Assembly (NCBI GenBank): GCA_023393375.1
Contig: JAEWLI010000104.1
Coordinates: forward strand, 1-25,783
Reading direction: 5' to 3'
DNA: 25,783 nucleotides
Source: Bacteroidota bacterium
GTDB taxonomy: Bacteria; Bacteroidota; Bacteroidia; Cytophagales; Cyclobacteriaceae
Both the position numbers and the translations under genes were made by a program. The notes beneath the pieces are model-generated. The model was given only the letters and a program-made list of their open reading frames with translations, did no database searches and was not told where the DNA came from. This document shows positions 7,457 through 16,676 of the stretch, in pieces. Numbering within the stretch: the first letter of the stretch is position 1; each line of letters opens with the position of its first letter.

Positions 7457-8302
7457 TTAAGTAGGCCTAATATTAAACTCTGTTTTAAGCGCATTATTTA
7501 TCCTTTTATATCTTAATAATGTTTTAACAATTTTCTTAAAGGAATTACCTACCTTAAAATTAATAACATCGTCTATAAAGCTCAGATTACTTGTATGCGC
7601 TACATAAATTACAGCAGGAAAAGGAATAGGATATAATTCACATCCGTAATTGCGTTTCAGCCTGGTCTTAATATATCCATGAGAAGTGAAAAAATTGAAG
7701 TCATTATACTTCATACTATCATGATTTGGATTGGGCAAGAAATCTTCTCTTACTATATGGGTACTTCCATTTAATGCCCACATATTACTTGGTTGGTTAA
7801 TTAAGTAATTGCTACCGTGCTTATGAATATAACCTTTGGGGATAAACCATCCAGAAGCACTTCCATTATCATTATTTTCCATTATGAATGATACAATCTT
7901 ATTGGAAATCAGATCATCTGAATCCACGCTCATAATATACGTACATCCACTTTCTCTGGCTTTGCTTATTCCAAAACATATTTTTCGTTCCTTATCAAAC
8001 CTTTTTATTAGAATTTTGCCATCTGAATGATGCCTAATGACCGAATGGTAATCTTCAATATCCTCAGTTTTACACAAAGGCTTTTCAAATTTTACATAAT
8101 GGAGATTCTCCATTTCTAGTAAGTCCTCTGGTTGGTCTGTGTAAATGATGTAAACCTGAAAACTTTTATCAATTTGATTATAGATTGACTTAATTGTACG
8201 AATCAATAATTGATTGTCTAAAATCCAATTCCTACTAACGCTTCGTGGTTTAAAAGGAACAATAAATCCAACAATTATTTTTTTACTTTGGCTACCTTTC
8301 AT
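7457..8302 (-). CDS. Glycosyltransferase, GT2-like (putative rhamnosyltransferase type)
   Basis: This protein has 281 residues from the ATG at 8302; the frame can be extended two codons to a TTG at 8308, which is less likely. A GT-A-like N-terminal strand, KIIVGFIVPFKPR, is followed by ISKARESGCTYIMSVDSDD (112-130), whose DSDD (127-130) is the expected metal/nucleotide-binding motif. The long stretch between the first strand and the DxD, and the absence of a DDGSTD motif, recall the divergent 'putative rhamnosyl transferase' group rather than classical GT2, but that assignment is tentative. The gene is followed 50 nt downstream by the 6069-7406 glycosyltransferase and preceded by an FkbM methyltransferase gene 34 nt upstream. 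Confidence 0.78.
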   Translation of the reverse strand: MKGSQSKKIIVGFIVPFKPRSVSRNWILDNQLLIRTIKSIYNQIDKSFQVYIIYTDQPEDLLEMENLHYVKFEKPLCKTEDIEDYHSVIRHHSDGKILIKRFDKERKICFGISKARESGCTYIMSVDSDDLISNKIVSFIMENNDNGSASGWFIPKGYIHKHGSNYLINQPSNMWALNGSTHIVREDFLPNPNHDSMKYNDFNFFTSHGYIKTRLKRNYGCELYPIPFPAVIYVAHTSNLSFIDDVINFKVGNSFKKIVKTLLRYKRINNALKTEFNIRPT

Positions 8303-8336
8303 GCTCAAATCGAGTCTTATACAATACTAGCATTAA

Positions 8337-9044
8337 TTACTTACTCTGCTTTATGGCTAAAGTATCAATAGTCGCTTCAATAAAGTTGTATCTATATTGA
8401 CCAAATAGGTGACGCACCAATTCTCTTTCCTGTCTTGGTAAATGAGCATGCTCAAATAATATGACTTCAGGGAATATACCACTTTTAAAAAAATTATCTA
8501 ATACTTTAAAGTCATAGCCCTCTACATCAATTACAAGAACATGCACATGATTCATATCACTTATTTTCAATAATGTAGATACAGACATGCTTTGGACTAT
8601 AATTTCCCTAATCTCACTTTTCTTCAACCCATGTTTTAAAAGGTTTGACGAACTTAAACTCGATTTCTTACTAAAGTAACCTTCCTTTTCTTTGATTGGT
8701 ACGAAAAAACCCAATTGCCCGTCTTTCTCTGCTATTGCTGCATTTATTGTCTTTATATTTTTGTATTCTTTATAGTTTAGAACCAATTGTGTATAAGGCC
8801 CAGGCAATGGCTCCACACAAATACCTGAAATTCTTTCTTTGTAGGCTTTGATGATCGGGTTTAAAGGATCGTTGGTAACACCATCGGATGCTCCAATTTG
8901 AATGAAATTGATATTTTCGTAGTTGTGAAGAATTTTGAGGATGCCTAATTCAAGTAGATTTATATTATCCAATCGAACACGAAATTTTCTTGTTACATGA
9001 AATCCTAACCTATTAATTACTTTACGTATTTTATATAGTATCAT
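8337..9044 (-). CDS. FkbM family SAM-dependent methyltransferase (copy 1)
   Basis: This 235-residue protein carries the FkbM signature. A SAM-binding motif, FIQIGASDG (47-55), is followed by CVEPLPGPY (76-84, the acidic ribose-contacting region) and VIDVEGYDF (171-179), a hallmark of the family. FkbM enzymes usually O-methylate hydroxyls of sugars or polyketides, so methylation of a sugar in the glycan is likely. The frame opens with a GTG at 9062, but the ATG at 9044 is preferred. It sits between two glycosyltransferase genes, 26 nt after the preceding one. A second, distinct FkbM gene lies at 14482-15327; the two share the signature but little else. Confidence 0.88.
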   Translation of the reverse strand: MILYKIRKVINRLGFHVTRKFRVRLDNINLLELGILKILHNYENINFIQIGASDGVTNDPLNPIIKAYKERISGICVEPLPGPYTQLVLNYKEYKNIKTINAAIAEKDGQLGFFVPIKEKEGYFSKKSSLSSSNLLKHGLKKSEIREIIVQSMSVSTLLKISDMNHVHVLVIDVEGYDFKVLDNFFKSGIFPEVILFEHAHLPRQERELVRHLFGQYRYNFIEATIDTLAIKQSK

Positions 9045-9070
9045 ACTTTTTATTTTAAACACCTTTTATA

Positions 9071-10312
9071 CTAATTTTTTTCAATGAATTTTACGGATTC
9101 ACTTTCCCAAGAAAATGATTTTGCATTTTCGTATCGCATATAAATGTCTTTTATTATTTCATTCTTCTGATTTATTAATAATAATAATCCATTTTTGATG
9201 TCACCTACTGATTGACCACAAATGTGACCAAATTTTGAATGGTTTTTAATAAATTCTGACTGTGCAGGTGTATCAGTGGCTAAAATATAAAGGCCCGCCT
9301 GGGCATAGGTTATAATTTTATTGGTCAGACACAGTTGCCTATTCAAATCTGATTCATTAAATTCCAGTGCCAAGCCAACATCATATAAAATTAGTGACCT
9401 GTGTAACTCCATCTGTGCCATGGGTGCAAGGATATGTATGTGTTTTCCCACGGTCCCATTTATTAGCTTGGATAGGATCTTTGCATCAAAATCAGGGTCA
9501 AGATCACCAATAATCGTGAGACTCAAAGACTCTGTGATAGCATTATGCTCTTCAATCAATAAGTTAATGGCCTCAAATAGTTGTTCCAGCCCGCGGCCGA
9601 AACTGATTTTCTGGCTAAACCACACAAGTTTAAGTTGATTCGTTGATTTGTTGATTTGTTGACTTGCCGGAACACTGAACTCATTTTGAGGAAAGCTGTT
9701 GAGTATCACCTGATGGTTGGGATGCCCGCCAATTAGTTTCATAGTGTATATACCGATAAGCGGACTTGCACTGGTAAGGGCAGTAGCTTGAGGTAGAAGC
9801 TTTTTCATCAGGAATTCACGTCTCTTTTTTTCATTCACGGCATCAACGCGTATAAACTCTCCCGGGTGATAATCTTCAATATCGAAAGTCAAGGGTATTT
9901 TATATTTTTTTGCAAACCACCATGCTGGATATAATGCCCCCATGTTGTGTGCTACGACCAAATCTGCCTTCCTTTTTTTGAGTTCCCTCTTTAATAACCA
10001 AGATCGTTTATCCACTGCATAACTGTTAATATACAAGTTATTCGGAAAATATTTGTAAAGCTTTCTTGATAATAGTTGAATTACACTTGCTATAAACCAC
10101 ATGATTAGGGGTTTACGAACAGCAGATAAGTATTTAAAATGTACTGAAGGCAATTCCCGCTGGTGTTGTTCATCAATGACATCTGACCAATTGCCTAAAT
10201 AGAATCCTACAAACGAAGTAGCGTATTGTTTACTAAAGAGTTTTAGTTCCTTTAATAAACGGGGATTTGTAGTAAGATTTGCTGTTGTAATGAAAAGTAT
10301 ATTCTTTCCCAA
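9071..10312 (-). CDS. Glycosyltransferase, GT4-like (GT-B fold), TTG start
   Basis: This 413-residue protein begins MGKNILFITTANLTTNPRLL, a common opening for Bacteroidota glycosyltransferases. The N-terminal domain carries VVAHNMGALYPAWW (119-132) and FDIEDYHPGE (143-152). The C-terminal domain carries LVWFSQKISFGRG, SLTIIGDLDPDF and LTNKIITYAQAGLYI, the last at the usual donor-binding position. The start is TTG at 10312: the preceding codon is an in-frame TAA, and the next ATG is about 70 codons inside, so a non-ATG start is effectively forced. Residues 216-227 in the interdomain linker are encoded by an 8-nt tandem repeat (9634-9665). It lies 15 nt after the 10328-11680 gene. Substrate unknown. 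Confidence 0.86.
   Translation of the reverse strand: MGKNILFITTANLTTNPRLLKELKLFSKQYATSFVGFYLGNWSDVIDEQHQRELPSVHFKYLSAVRKPLIMWFIASVIQLLSRKLYKYFPNNLYINSYAVDKRSWLLKRELKKRKADLVVAHNMGALYPAWWFAKKYKIPLTFDIEDYHPGEFIRVDAVNEKKRREFLMKKLLPQATALTSASPLIGIYTMKLIGGHPNHQVILNSFPQNEFSVPASQQINKSTNQLKLVWFSQKISFGRGLEQLFEAINLLIEEHNAITESLSLTIIGDLDPDFDAKILSKLINGTVGKHIHILAPMAQMELHRSLILYDVGLALEFNESDLNRQLCLTNKIITYAQAGLYILATDTPAQSEFIKNHSKFGHICGQSVGDIKNGLLLLINQKNEIIKDIYMRYENAKSFSWESESVKFIEKN
9634..9665. repeat. Octanucleotide tandem repeat (four units) inside a glycosyltransferase gene
   Basis: Four consecutive 8-nt units read GTTGATTC, GTTGATTT, GTTGATTT and GTTGACTT on the + strand. In the gene they encode a Gln/Asn/Ser/Thr-rich linker (SQQINKSTNQL) between the two domains of the 9071-10312 glycosyltransferase. 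A one-unit change would shift the reading frame. Confidence 0.8.
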
Positions 10313-10327
10313 TTAAAAATAGATAAA

Positions 10328-11680
10328 TTATATAATCGATTCTTTTATTATTTTCTTAAGCACATGAGCTAACTTTTCAGTAAGATTATATCTCTTAAAT
10401 GTCTCGAGATAATTAACATTCATTTTAAGTTCTATACCATTAGAAAAAATTTGGTGCAAAAGCTCCGAATTGTTTTCATGATCATCGGGATTACAAATAA
10501 CTGAAGCATTGGAATTGATTAATACATCCTTTTGTTCTCCTTCATTTACAAATGCAATGATTGGTTTTCCCGTTGAAAAATACTCAAATGTTTTACCTGC
10601 TACACTATAATCTTTCCCGTTAATAACTTTAGAAGAAGTCATTAGCAAAAAATCACATTTGCTTTGAAAGTCTATTACTTCTTCATGAGTTAAAAAGCCC
10701 ATGTTCTTTATGTTTTCCTTTAGACCTGACTCAATAACCATTTTCTTGAGCCAATCCGGATTAAGACCTGCAAAATGGATTTCTATCCTGCTTTTATATT
10801 TGGGATATTTTGAAATCAATATAGCAATTGATTTAAAAAAGAAGTAAGGACTTCTATATAACCAATCTTCCTTTCTTGGTACATATTGAAATATTCTATG
10901 ACCTCTTTTTTTCCAAAAAGGATTCATAATTGCATCCCTGGATTCCGGTGTGTAATAAAAAGATCCAACATATCCTATTATAATTTTTTCTTCTTTAGGA
11001 AGATATTTTACACTATTTTGACCAATGTTAGCATCGAAACCATTGGGGATATAATGAAATTTAGAAGCTTTTAAGGTAGGGTGTAAATTTAAAAAATCTT
11101 TAATAGTTTGCTTAGAGGTAGCGATAACACCATCAGCATTCTGAAGTATATTGTTCTCCTTCCTTTTTGTAAGATAATAATTGAAATAATTAGAATATGG
11201 GTTTGATATCCATAAAGACCAAGCATCCCGCATATCTACAATTAATGGAATGTTAAATTTATGCTTTAATTCAACTGATAAAGGTAAAATACTAAAAGGA
11301 GGAGCTGTAACCAATATGCCACTAATTGATTCTTTTGAAATTATTTCGGTAATTGTGTTGAATAAACCTTTCTTCCAATACTTCCCTTCTGACCCTCTAT
11401 AAATATTAAAATAAATGGATAAAAATTTGGAAAATCTATTGGATCTGTGATTTACTATATTTTTACTTGGCGCATACCGGACATCGCATCCATCAATAAT
11501 CGATAATAAACCCTTATCAATATTATGCTTGTCATAAACTATATTATAGTCATTTGGATCTAACGTAATTACTATGGGCTCAATACCAAAGCGTTTTAAA
11601 TATTTAACGAAATAGGCTGGCCTTAATGCTCCACCTACATTTAAAGGGGGGAATTGATATACTATAAATAAAATTTTCAT
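10328..11680 (-). CDS. Glycosyltransferase family 4-like (GT-B fold)
   Basis: This 450-residue protein opens MKILFIVYQFPPLNVGGALR, the glycine-rich N-terminal loop of GT4-type enzymes. VDMRDAWSLW (148-157) and IPNGFD (211-216) mark the end of the acceptor domain. IIIGYVGSFYYTPESR (233-248) opens the donor domain, and AGKTFEYFSTGKP (361-373) lies at the donor-sugar site. It resembles the 6069-7406 protein in overall plan, but without the repeat-encoded linker. The ATG at 11680 follows the stop of the epimerase gene after 4 nt, so the two are very probably cotranscribed and translationally coupled. Substrate is not predictable from sequence. Confidence 0.88.
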   Translation of the reverse strand: MKILFIVYQFPPLNVGGALRPAYFVKYLKRFGIEPIVITLDPNDYNIVYDKHNIDKGLLSIIDGCDVRYAPSKNIVNHRSNRFSKFLSIYFNIYRGSEGKYWKKGLFNTITEIISKESISGILVTAPPFSILPLSVELKHKFNIPLIVDMRDAWSLWISNPYSNYFNYYLTKRKENNILQNADGVIATSKQTIKDFLNLHPTLKASKFHYIPNGFDANIGQNSVKYLPKEEKIIIGYVGSFYYTPESRDAIMNPFWKKRGHRIFQYVPRKEDWLYRSPYFFFKSIAILISKYPKYKSRIEIHFAGLNPDWLKKMVIESGLKENIKNMGFLTHEEVIDFQSKCDFLLMTSSKVINGKDYSVAGKTFEYFSTGKPIIAFVNEGEQKDVLINSNASVICNPDDHENNSELLHQIFSNGIELKMNVNYLETFKRYNLTEKLAHVLKKIIKESII

Positions 11681-11684
11681 TTGT

Positions 11685-12776
11685 TCATAGTTTTATACCG
11701 GACAGAATATTTAAAATTCTATCCGTAGCTTTTCCATCCCATAGCTCTGGAACTCTTCCCGTTTTAAAACTACCACCTTCAATTTGTTCTACCTTTTGAT
11801 CTATTATTCCTAAATCAAAGCTTATTAATTCATTAGTTCCAATTTCAATAGTGGATGGTCTTTCTGTGTTTTCTCTGAATGTGAGACAAGGCACACCGTA
11901 ATAAGTAGTTTCTTCTTGTATTCCACCACTGTCAGTCACCACAAACTTTGATTCTTTAACCAATTTTTGAAACGAAAAATAATCCAAAGGCCCTAAACAT
12001 ATCAATTTATCATTGGACTCTAAAGATGTATATAAACCATACTCTTCTAATTTTCCTTTTGTCCTCGGATGAATCGGAAAAACAACCTTTCTTTTAACTG
12101 TTAACTGATTAACTAAACTAACAATATTTTTTAATCCATTATAATTATCCACATTTGAAGGTCTGTGTAATGTTACTAAACAATAATCTTCATCAGTTAT
12201 AGATAACTGTTCCAATATATGAGCGTCATTTATACTATCTTTATAATAGACCAAAGTATCTATCATTGTGTTACCAACCAGGAATGGAAGACCTTTCATC
12301 TCTCTATTTTTTAAATTTTCAAAACCACTTTGTTCTGTAATGAAATAGTAGTCAGAGATCACATCTGTCAATACTCGATTTACTTCTTCGGGCATTTCTC
12401 TATCATCAGATCTAAGACCCGATTCTAAATGAGCGACTTTCAGATTTAACTTGTTGCCAACTAATGAAGCGGCCAAAGTTGAATTTACATCACCTACCAC
12501 TATTAACACATCAGGTTTGTATGTCGTTTCAATAAGATTATATAACTTATTCATAATGTCTGTCATTTGGCTAATGACATTGCCAGCAATCGCATTTAGA
12601 AAAAAATCTGGAATTATATCTAGTTCTTTAAAAAAAATATCAGCCATTTGTTTGTCAAAATGTTGCCCGGTATGAGCAATTTTGACTTCAAGAGTGGGAT
12701 ACTTATGAACAAGTTTTTTAAATTGAGTAATTTTAATAAAATTTGGTCTAGTGCCAACAACAATTAATATTTTCAT
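11685..12776 (-). CDS. wecB: UDP-N-acetylglucosamine 2-epimerase, non-hydrolysing (WecB type)
   Basis: This 363-residue cytosolic enzyme would interconvert UDP-GlcNAc and UDP-ManNAc, supplying a ManNAc-type donor. The length is normal for the family, and every diagnostic block is present: VVGTRPNFIKI (6-16), HTGQHFDKQM (35-44), VVGDVNST (93-100), HLESGLRSDDREMPEEVNR (116-134), TLHRPSNVDN (202-211), FPIHPRTKGKL (233-243) and DSGGIQEET (282-290). By alignment with E. coli WecB, the expected catalytic residues fall at Asp96, Glu118, Glu131 and His204. Closely related enzymes act on UDP-2,3-diacetamido uronic acids (WbpI type), and the NFIKI variant of the first motif leaves that open. No UDP-ManNAc dehydrogenase is nearby. 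The ATG at 12776 is unambiguous. Confidence 0.92.
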   Translation of the reverse strand: MKILIVVGTRPNFIKITQFKKLVHKYPTLEVKIAHTGQHFDKQMADIFFKELDIIPDFFLNAIAGNVISQMTDIMNKLYNLIETTYKPDVLIVVGDVNSTLAASLVGNKLNLKVAHLESGLRSDDREMPEEVNRVLTDVISDYYFITEQSGFENLKNREMKGLPFLVGNTMIDTLVYYKDSINDAHILEQLSITDEDYCLVTLHRPSNVDNYNGLKNIVSLVNQLTVKRKVVFPIHPRTKGKLEEYGLYTSLESNDKLICLGPLDYFSFQKLVKESKFVVTDSGGIQEETTYYGVPCLTFRENTERPSTIEIGTNELISFDLGIIDQKVEQIEGGSFKTGRVPELWDGKATDRILNILSGIKL

Positions 12777-12846
12777 AAATTTTAATTATATACTACGATA
12801 AAGTCATCTGAACCTCTATGGAAGATAGTGGAAATTTAATAATATT

Positions 12847-13608
12847 TTACTCTACTAAGTTACTTTTTATTAATCTAGCGGGGATTCCACCATACAAACT
12901 ATTTGATGGAACATTAGTAGTTACTACTGAGCCAGCAGCTATTATACTTTTTTTACCAATTATTACACCAGGTAAAATAATAACATTGGAACCTATCCAT
13001 GCACCATCATCTATTTTAATAGGATAAGTTTGAAGCGGACCTTTCCATGAAGGTTTGTTTATAGTACTCTTATAATCATGATCATGGGTATAAAGTGTGC
13101 AGTTAGGACCTATTGCAATTTCTTGTCCGATATCTACATTATCGGTAAGATCTATAATCGTTCCATCTCCTATATGGCTCCCATTCCCAATGTTCAGATT
13201 GCCAGAAATACCCGATTCTCTTGCAAATAATGCACAGTTTGATGCTATGATAACATTGTCGGCAATCATCCAATTAGAATTCGTATAAAAAGAGTTACTG
13301 GAACCGATTTTACAATTGTCTCCAATTTTAATAGTACCTGAGCCACCAATCCGTAAATCAAGTTTTTCTCCGATGACACATTTATTCCCTATCTGTAGTG
13401 AAGCACTTTGGGCAATTTTAAGACTAACACCTTTATTTAAAATACAATAATCCTTGATATTAATTTTCCCTTTTCCTTCCACAATAATTGGGAAACAACA
13501 TTTAAAACCTTTACCATTTTTGATCTTTGAAAGGCGATATAGCCAATACAAGTATCGTATAAGAGAATTAATTTGGTAGGCTATATATAAACTAATAATT
13601 TTTAGCAT
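12847..13608 (-). CDS. Hexapeptide-repeat (left-handed beta-helix) acyltransferase
   Basis: This 253-residue protein is dominated by hexapeptide repeats from about residue 40 to the end, for example IGDNCKIG, IGNGSHIGDG and DGAWIGSNVIILPG. THDHDYKS contains the histidines typical of the WcaF/CatB/NodL-like O-acetyltransferase active site. The C-terminal VPSNSLYGGIPARLIK is the family's usual ending. Such enzymes form trimers and use acetyl-CoA to acetylate sugar hydroxyls, so glycan O-acetylation is the likely role. The N-terminal 30 residues are hydrophobic and basic and may associate with the membrane. The ATG at 13608 overlaps the upstream stop by one base (TAATG). The frame extends two codons to a TTG, which is less likely. 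Confidence 0.9.
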   Translation of the reverse strand: MLKIISLYIAYQINSLIRYLYWLYRLSKIKNGKGFKCCFPIIVEGKGKINIKDYCILNKGVSLKIAQSASLQIGNKCVIGEKLDLRIGGSGTIKIGDNCKIGSSNSFYTNSNWMIADNVIIASNCALFARESGISGNLNIGNGSHIGDGTIIDLTDNVDIGQEIAIGPNCTLYTHDHDYKSTINKPSWKGPLQTYPIKIDDGAWIGSNVIILPGVIIGKKSIIAAGSVVTTNVPSNSLYGGIPARLIKSNLVE

Positions 13609-14501
13609 TACCAAGAACTAAATAAACCATTAAATAGAATGGATAGGTTGTTCATAGCAGCACTATGTTGGAGTTGCTTCCCCTTTTTAAACCCATACTT
13701 ACGATATGCGGATAATACTGATTTAGCTATCCTTCCATTTATTCTGTTAATGACTATTTCTTTTTCATCAGGTTCAAGAGGACATTCATTATTAAGCATT
13801 ACTTCCTTTTGGTACAAAAGATATTTAAATGGAACAAATGGGTCAGTACGATTATCGTTCATCTGTTGTTCTGCATGCTCTCGATACCATACCATACCAT
13901 GTGGCATTAAGACGACTGAAAATTTTTGAGAAAGTAAATGCCACAACTCAAAATCACCTAAATGCTGTTTTCCAGAAAATCCACCGATTATCTCAAATGC
14001 CACCTTATTAATTATTGACGATAATGGTGCTTTATAAAATATTGTTTGTCCAAAATAATGTCGTCGATAAGCTTGCCCGGGAGAAAGTTGGAAAGGGTAA
14101 ATGCTGCTTTTATCTTGGTCTAATGAACATAATCCATATCCAGCTTCTTGGAATTGCTCCATATAAAACACCAATTGTTCCAAACCATAAGGGTAGATCA
14201 TGTCATCCGCATCTACATACTTTAAATATTTTCCCTTTGCATAACTTGCTGCTTTATTCCTATTGGGATAATCTCCTAAATTCGTTTCGTTGACGTACAC
14301 CTTGATACGATGATCTTTCGATTCGTAAGATTTAGCTATTTCTACTGTTCTGTCTTTGGAGCAATCATCAACAATAATTAGCTCCAAATTTTGATAAGTA
14401 GAATTTAAAACACTTTCAATCGCATCAGCAATATATTTTTCCCGATTGAAAGAGGTCATTAGAACAGATATGAGCGGTGTATCATTTTTCATACTCTCCA
14501 T
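13608..14501 (-). CDS. Glycosyltransferase family 2
   Basis: This 297-residue enzyme has a classical GT-A/GT2 architecture: PLISVLMTSFNREKYI (9-24), LIIVDDCSKDRT (41-52), which binds the nucleotide, and KYVDADDMIYP (94-104), which includes the DxD-type metal site. GDFELWHLL (182-190) lies where the catalytic base is expected, and WYREHAEQQ (205-213) is a substrate-loop-like motif. It has no membrane helix, so it is probably a cytoplasmic or peripheral inverting transferase. The start is the ATG at 14501 or the ATG at 14492; both overlap the preceding FkbM gene (by 20 or 11 nt), suggesting coupling. Confidence 0.9.
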   Translation of the reverse strand: MESMKNDTPLISVLMTSFNREKYIADAIESVLNSTYQNLELIIVDDCSKDRTVEIAKSYESKDHRIKVYVNETNLGDYPNRNKAASYAKGKYLKYVDADDMIYPYGLEQLVFYMEQFQEAGYGLCSLDQDKSSIYPFQLSPGQAYRRHYFGQTIFYKAPLSSIINKVAFEIIGGFSGKQHLGDFELWHLLSQKFSVVLMPHGMVWYREHAEQQMNDNRTDPFVPFKYLLYQKEVMLNNECPLEPDEKEIVINRINGRIAKSVLSAYRKYGFKKGKQLQHSAAMNNLSILFNGLFSSW

Positions 14502-15327
14502 GTATATCTACCCAAAAATTGAATCCTGCATCTCTTCCAGATCGCTTGTGTTCACTTAAGTAATAATTATAAACCTCAGTAACTTCCTCAAAATTCAACC
14601 ATTGCCCTGGCAGTTGCTCACCGAATGCTCCAGAACTACCGAATTGAAAAGGATAATTTAAAAGTTTCCTCTGCTTCTTCAAAAGACATTGGGTTATAAT
14701 TGGACCTAAGGACTTTCTTATAACTTTGATTAATATATTTTTTGATAGCCTAAAGTTTTTGTCAAGCATAAAAGAAGCATACGCTGGTATAGGAGGTATT
14801 TCAAGTGGAAGTAAGCTGAACTGGTCAATTAATTTGAATTTTGAGTAGCCCAATTTGTACATCTGCTGAATTATTTCAAAAGAATTCACTTCAGCTGAAA
14901 TATATTTAGGTTTTACTTGAATCTGCTCTAAAGATTTAAGGCATAAAATATCATTTCCCTCAATATCAATTTTCATATAGTAGGGCACACCAAATTCCTT
15001 AATAATTGAAGTGATTTCAGATGTTCGTATATGAACTATTTCAATTTCTGCATTCTTACGTTGGGCTATATTAATATCAAAAGAATTCCATACAGAATTT
15101 TCCTTATTTAAAAAAAAATCCATTTTTCCTTCTATGTCACTTATGCCAACATTCAATATTTTTAATTTTTCACTATCTACAAAAAAAGAAAATTTCTTTT
15201 TGCCTTCTACAAACAAAATAGGAGAAGCTTCTATAGCTATAACATCAAAACCCTTGTGAAGATAATACTCTGTATCTTCACCCTTATGCATTCCTATATC
15301 ATAAATTAAATTATAATTAATTGTCAT
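14482..15327 (-). CDS. FkbM family SAM-dependent methyltransferase (copy 2)
   Basis: This 281-residue protein has the FkbM core: LIYDIGMHKGED (7-18) as the SAM motif, VIAIEASP (29-36) as the acidic strand, and YYMKIDIEGND (116-126) as the family hallmark. The C-terminal third, with SSGAFGEQLPGQW and WVDIHGEYEK, is an extension that copy 1 at 8337-9044 lacks, so the two enzymes probably act on different hydroxyls or sugars. The ATG at 15327 is preferred over a TTG two codons upstream. A 126-nt AT-rich gap separates it from the preceding glycosyltransferase, one of the larger gaps in the cluster and a possible place for an internal promoter, though no clear Bacteroidota promoter is seen. Confidence 0.88.
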   Translation of the reverse strand: MTINYNLIYDIGMHKGEDTEYYLHKGFDVIAIEASPILFVEGKKKFSFFVDSEKLKILNVGISDIEGKMDFFLNKENSVWNSFDINIAQRKNAEIEIVHIRTSEITSIIKEFGVPYYMKIDIEGNDILCLKSLEQIQVKPKYISAEVNSFEIIQQMYKLGYSKFKLIDQFSLLPLEIPPIPAYASFMLDKNFRLSKNILIKVIRKSLGPIITQCLLKKQRKLLNYPFQFGSSGAFGEQLPGQWLNFEEVTEVYNYYLSEHKRSGRDAGFNFWVDIHGEYEK

Positions 15328-15453
15328 ATTCAAGATTTATCCGGGTAGTTCAATAAATAAATTTAATCGATTTATAATAAAAATCTAATATAAATAACGA
15401 ACCTTTATTTATGCTAGCGTATACTCTCATCGGATGGGTTATCAACTATAGCT

Positions 15454-16632
15454 TTAAAACTTTTTGCTGATATTCATACTCCTGATCATCATTACCAGAG
15501 TATTAGGTAGCCAAGATTGGTTAAACACACCTCCTGGCCTTCTGGTATTGAAAGATTTATTGCAGCTGCATATATTATTAAATACATTTATATATTTTTT
15601 GGCTTGCACATATGGATCAAAATTTTGATTTGCAGTTTGAATAGTTTTTTTTCTTAATTCTTCTATTAAGGAGTTACCTACTATTTCTATTATTTTATCT
15701 GAGAAATCACTTACGCTACCGATATCAGCAACGAAACCATTATAGCCATGCTGAATAATATCCGGAATGCCAGATGGTAAATTACTTACTAATGGAATAC
15801 AACCACATTTCATTGCTTCAATTACTACATTTGGCAAACCTTCAGAATACGATGGTAAAATTAAAATATCAGCCAGATTGTAAAGTTCTGATAATTTCAT
15901 ATTATCAACATGGCCAAGTAAATGTACTTTATCTTTCTTATTAAACGATGTACACAAAAAGTTAAATAACGGTCCATCACCTGCTACAAACAATTCCACC
16001 TTAATACTACAGCTTTCGAGTCTTTTAACAATTTCAGGTAATAATAATACCCCTTTACTATCCATTAATGAACCTACAAATAATATTTTAACAGGGTTTG
16101 AAACTGAAAATTGATTTCTGCTTAATTTATAATCATCAACAGGAAAGGGGATAAAATTAACCTTTAATGCTTCTGTAGGCCATTTTGATTGAACCTGATC
16201 CTTAATATAACTACTAACAGTTATAATTTTATCCATAGAATTCCTAAATTGCTCAATCAACCCATAATAATAGTTATTACTTCCATGAACAATATAAATC
16301 AGAGGATTAGGAATTCTAAGTGCATTGATCATTCGAAGCTCCAAGCCATCATTTGCTATAAGGATACTTTCTTCATCCGGAATATAATTTCGAAGCCTTT
16401 CAAATACACAATATAAATTTTCTGAAGAATGATAATTAAATATTTCTGTTTCGGCTTTGAAAAAATTAAGATTAGCTGCCTCCGTTATTGTCTTCTGGTT
16501 TAACCTAGTTAGTACTACTTTATATTGATTTATAAAATCAGAACGATATTTTAAAAGGTTCTGAACAACCTTTGAAACACCACCTGTACTATAGGGAAGA
16601 AAAAATATTATGTATCGCGAACCTTTAGCCAT
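15454..16632 (-). CDS. Glycosyltransferase family 4 (GT-B fold)
   Basis: This 392-residue enzyme is a standard GT4. IIFFLPYSTGGVSKVVQNL (8-26) is the N-terminal glycine loop, IVHGSNNYYYG (114-124) lies in the acceptor domain, and VKILFVGSLMDSKGV (181-195) opens the donor domain. VELFVAGDGPL (212-222) follows, and SEGLPNVVIEAM (263-274) supplies the E-x7-E pair Glu264 and Glu272. A retaining sugar transfer to the lipid-linked glycan is expected. The C-terminal 30 residues, with NTRRPGG and NISKKF, extend beyond the usual fold. The ATG at 16632 is the first start. It lies 44 nt after the GT2 run. Confidence 0.92.
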   Translation of the reverse strand: MAKGSRYIIFFLPYSTGGVSKVVQNLLKYRSDFINQYKVVLTRLNQKTITEAANLNFFKAETEIFNYHSSENLYCVFERLRNYIPDEESILIANDGLELRMINALRIPNPLIYIVHGSNNYYYGLIEQFRNSMDKIITVSSYIKDQVQSKWPTEALKVNFIPFPVDDYKLSRNQFSVSNPVKILFVGSLMDSKGVLLLPEIVKRLESCSIKVELFVAGDGPLFNFLCTSFNKKDKVHLLGHVDNMKLSELYNLADILILPSYSEGLPNVVIEAMKCGCIPLVSNLPSGIPDIIQHGYNGFVADIGSVSDFSDKIIEIVGNSLIEELRKKTIQTANQNFDPYVQAKKYINVFNNICSCNKSFNTRRPGGVFNQSWLPNTLVMMIRSMNISKKF

Positions 16633-16676
16633 TTATTATTATACTCAAAAACTAGGAAATGAATTATACATAATAT

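Noticed and set aside
12777..12846. Regulatory element in the 70-nt gap between the acyltransferase and epimerase genes
   Set aside because: No inverted repeat, terminator or recognisable promoter motif is visible.
15328..15453. Internal promoter or terminator in the 126-nt gap
   Set aside because: It is AT-rich, but I found neither a convincing TTTG/TAnnTTTG promoter nor a hairpin followed by a T-run.
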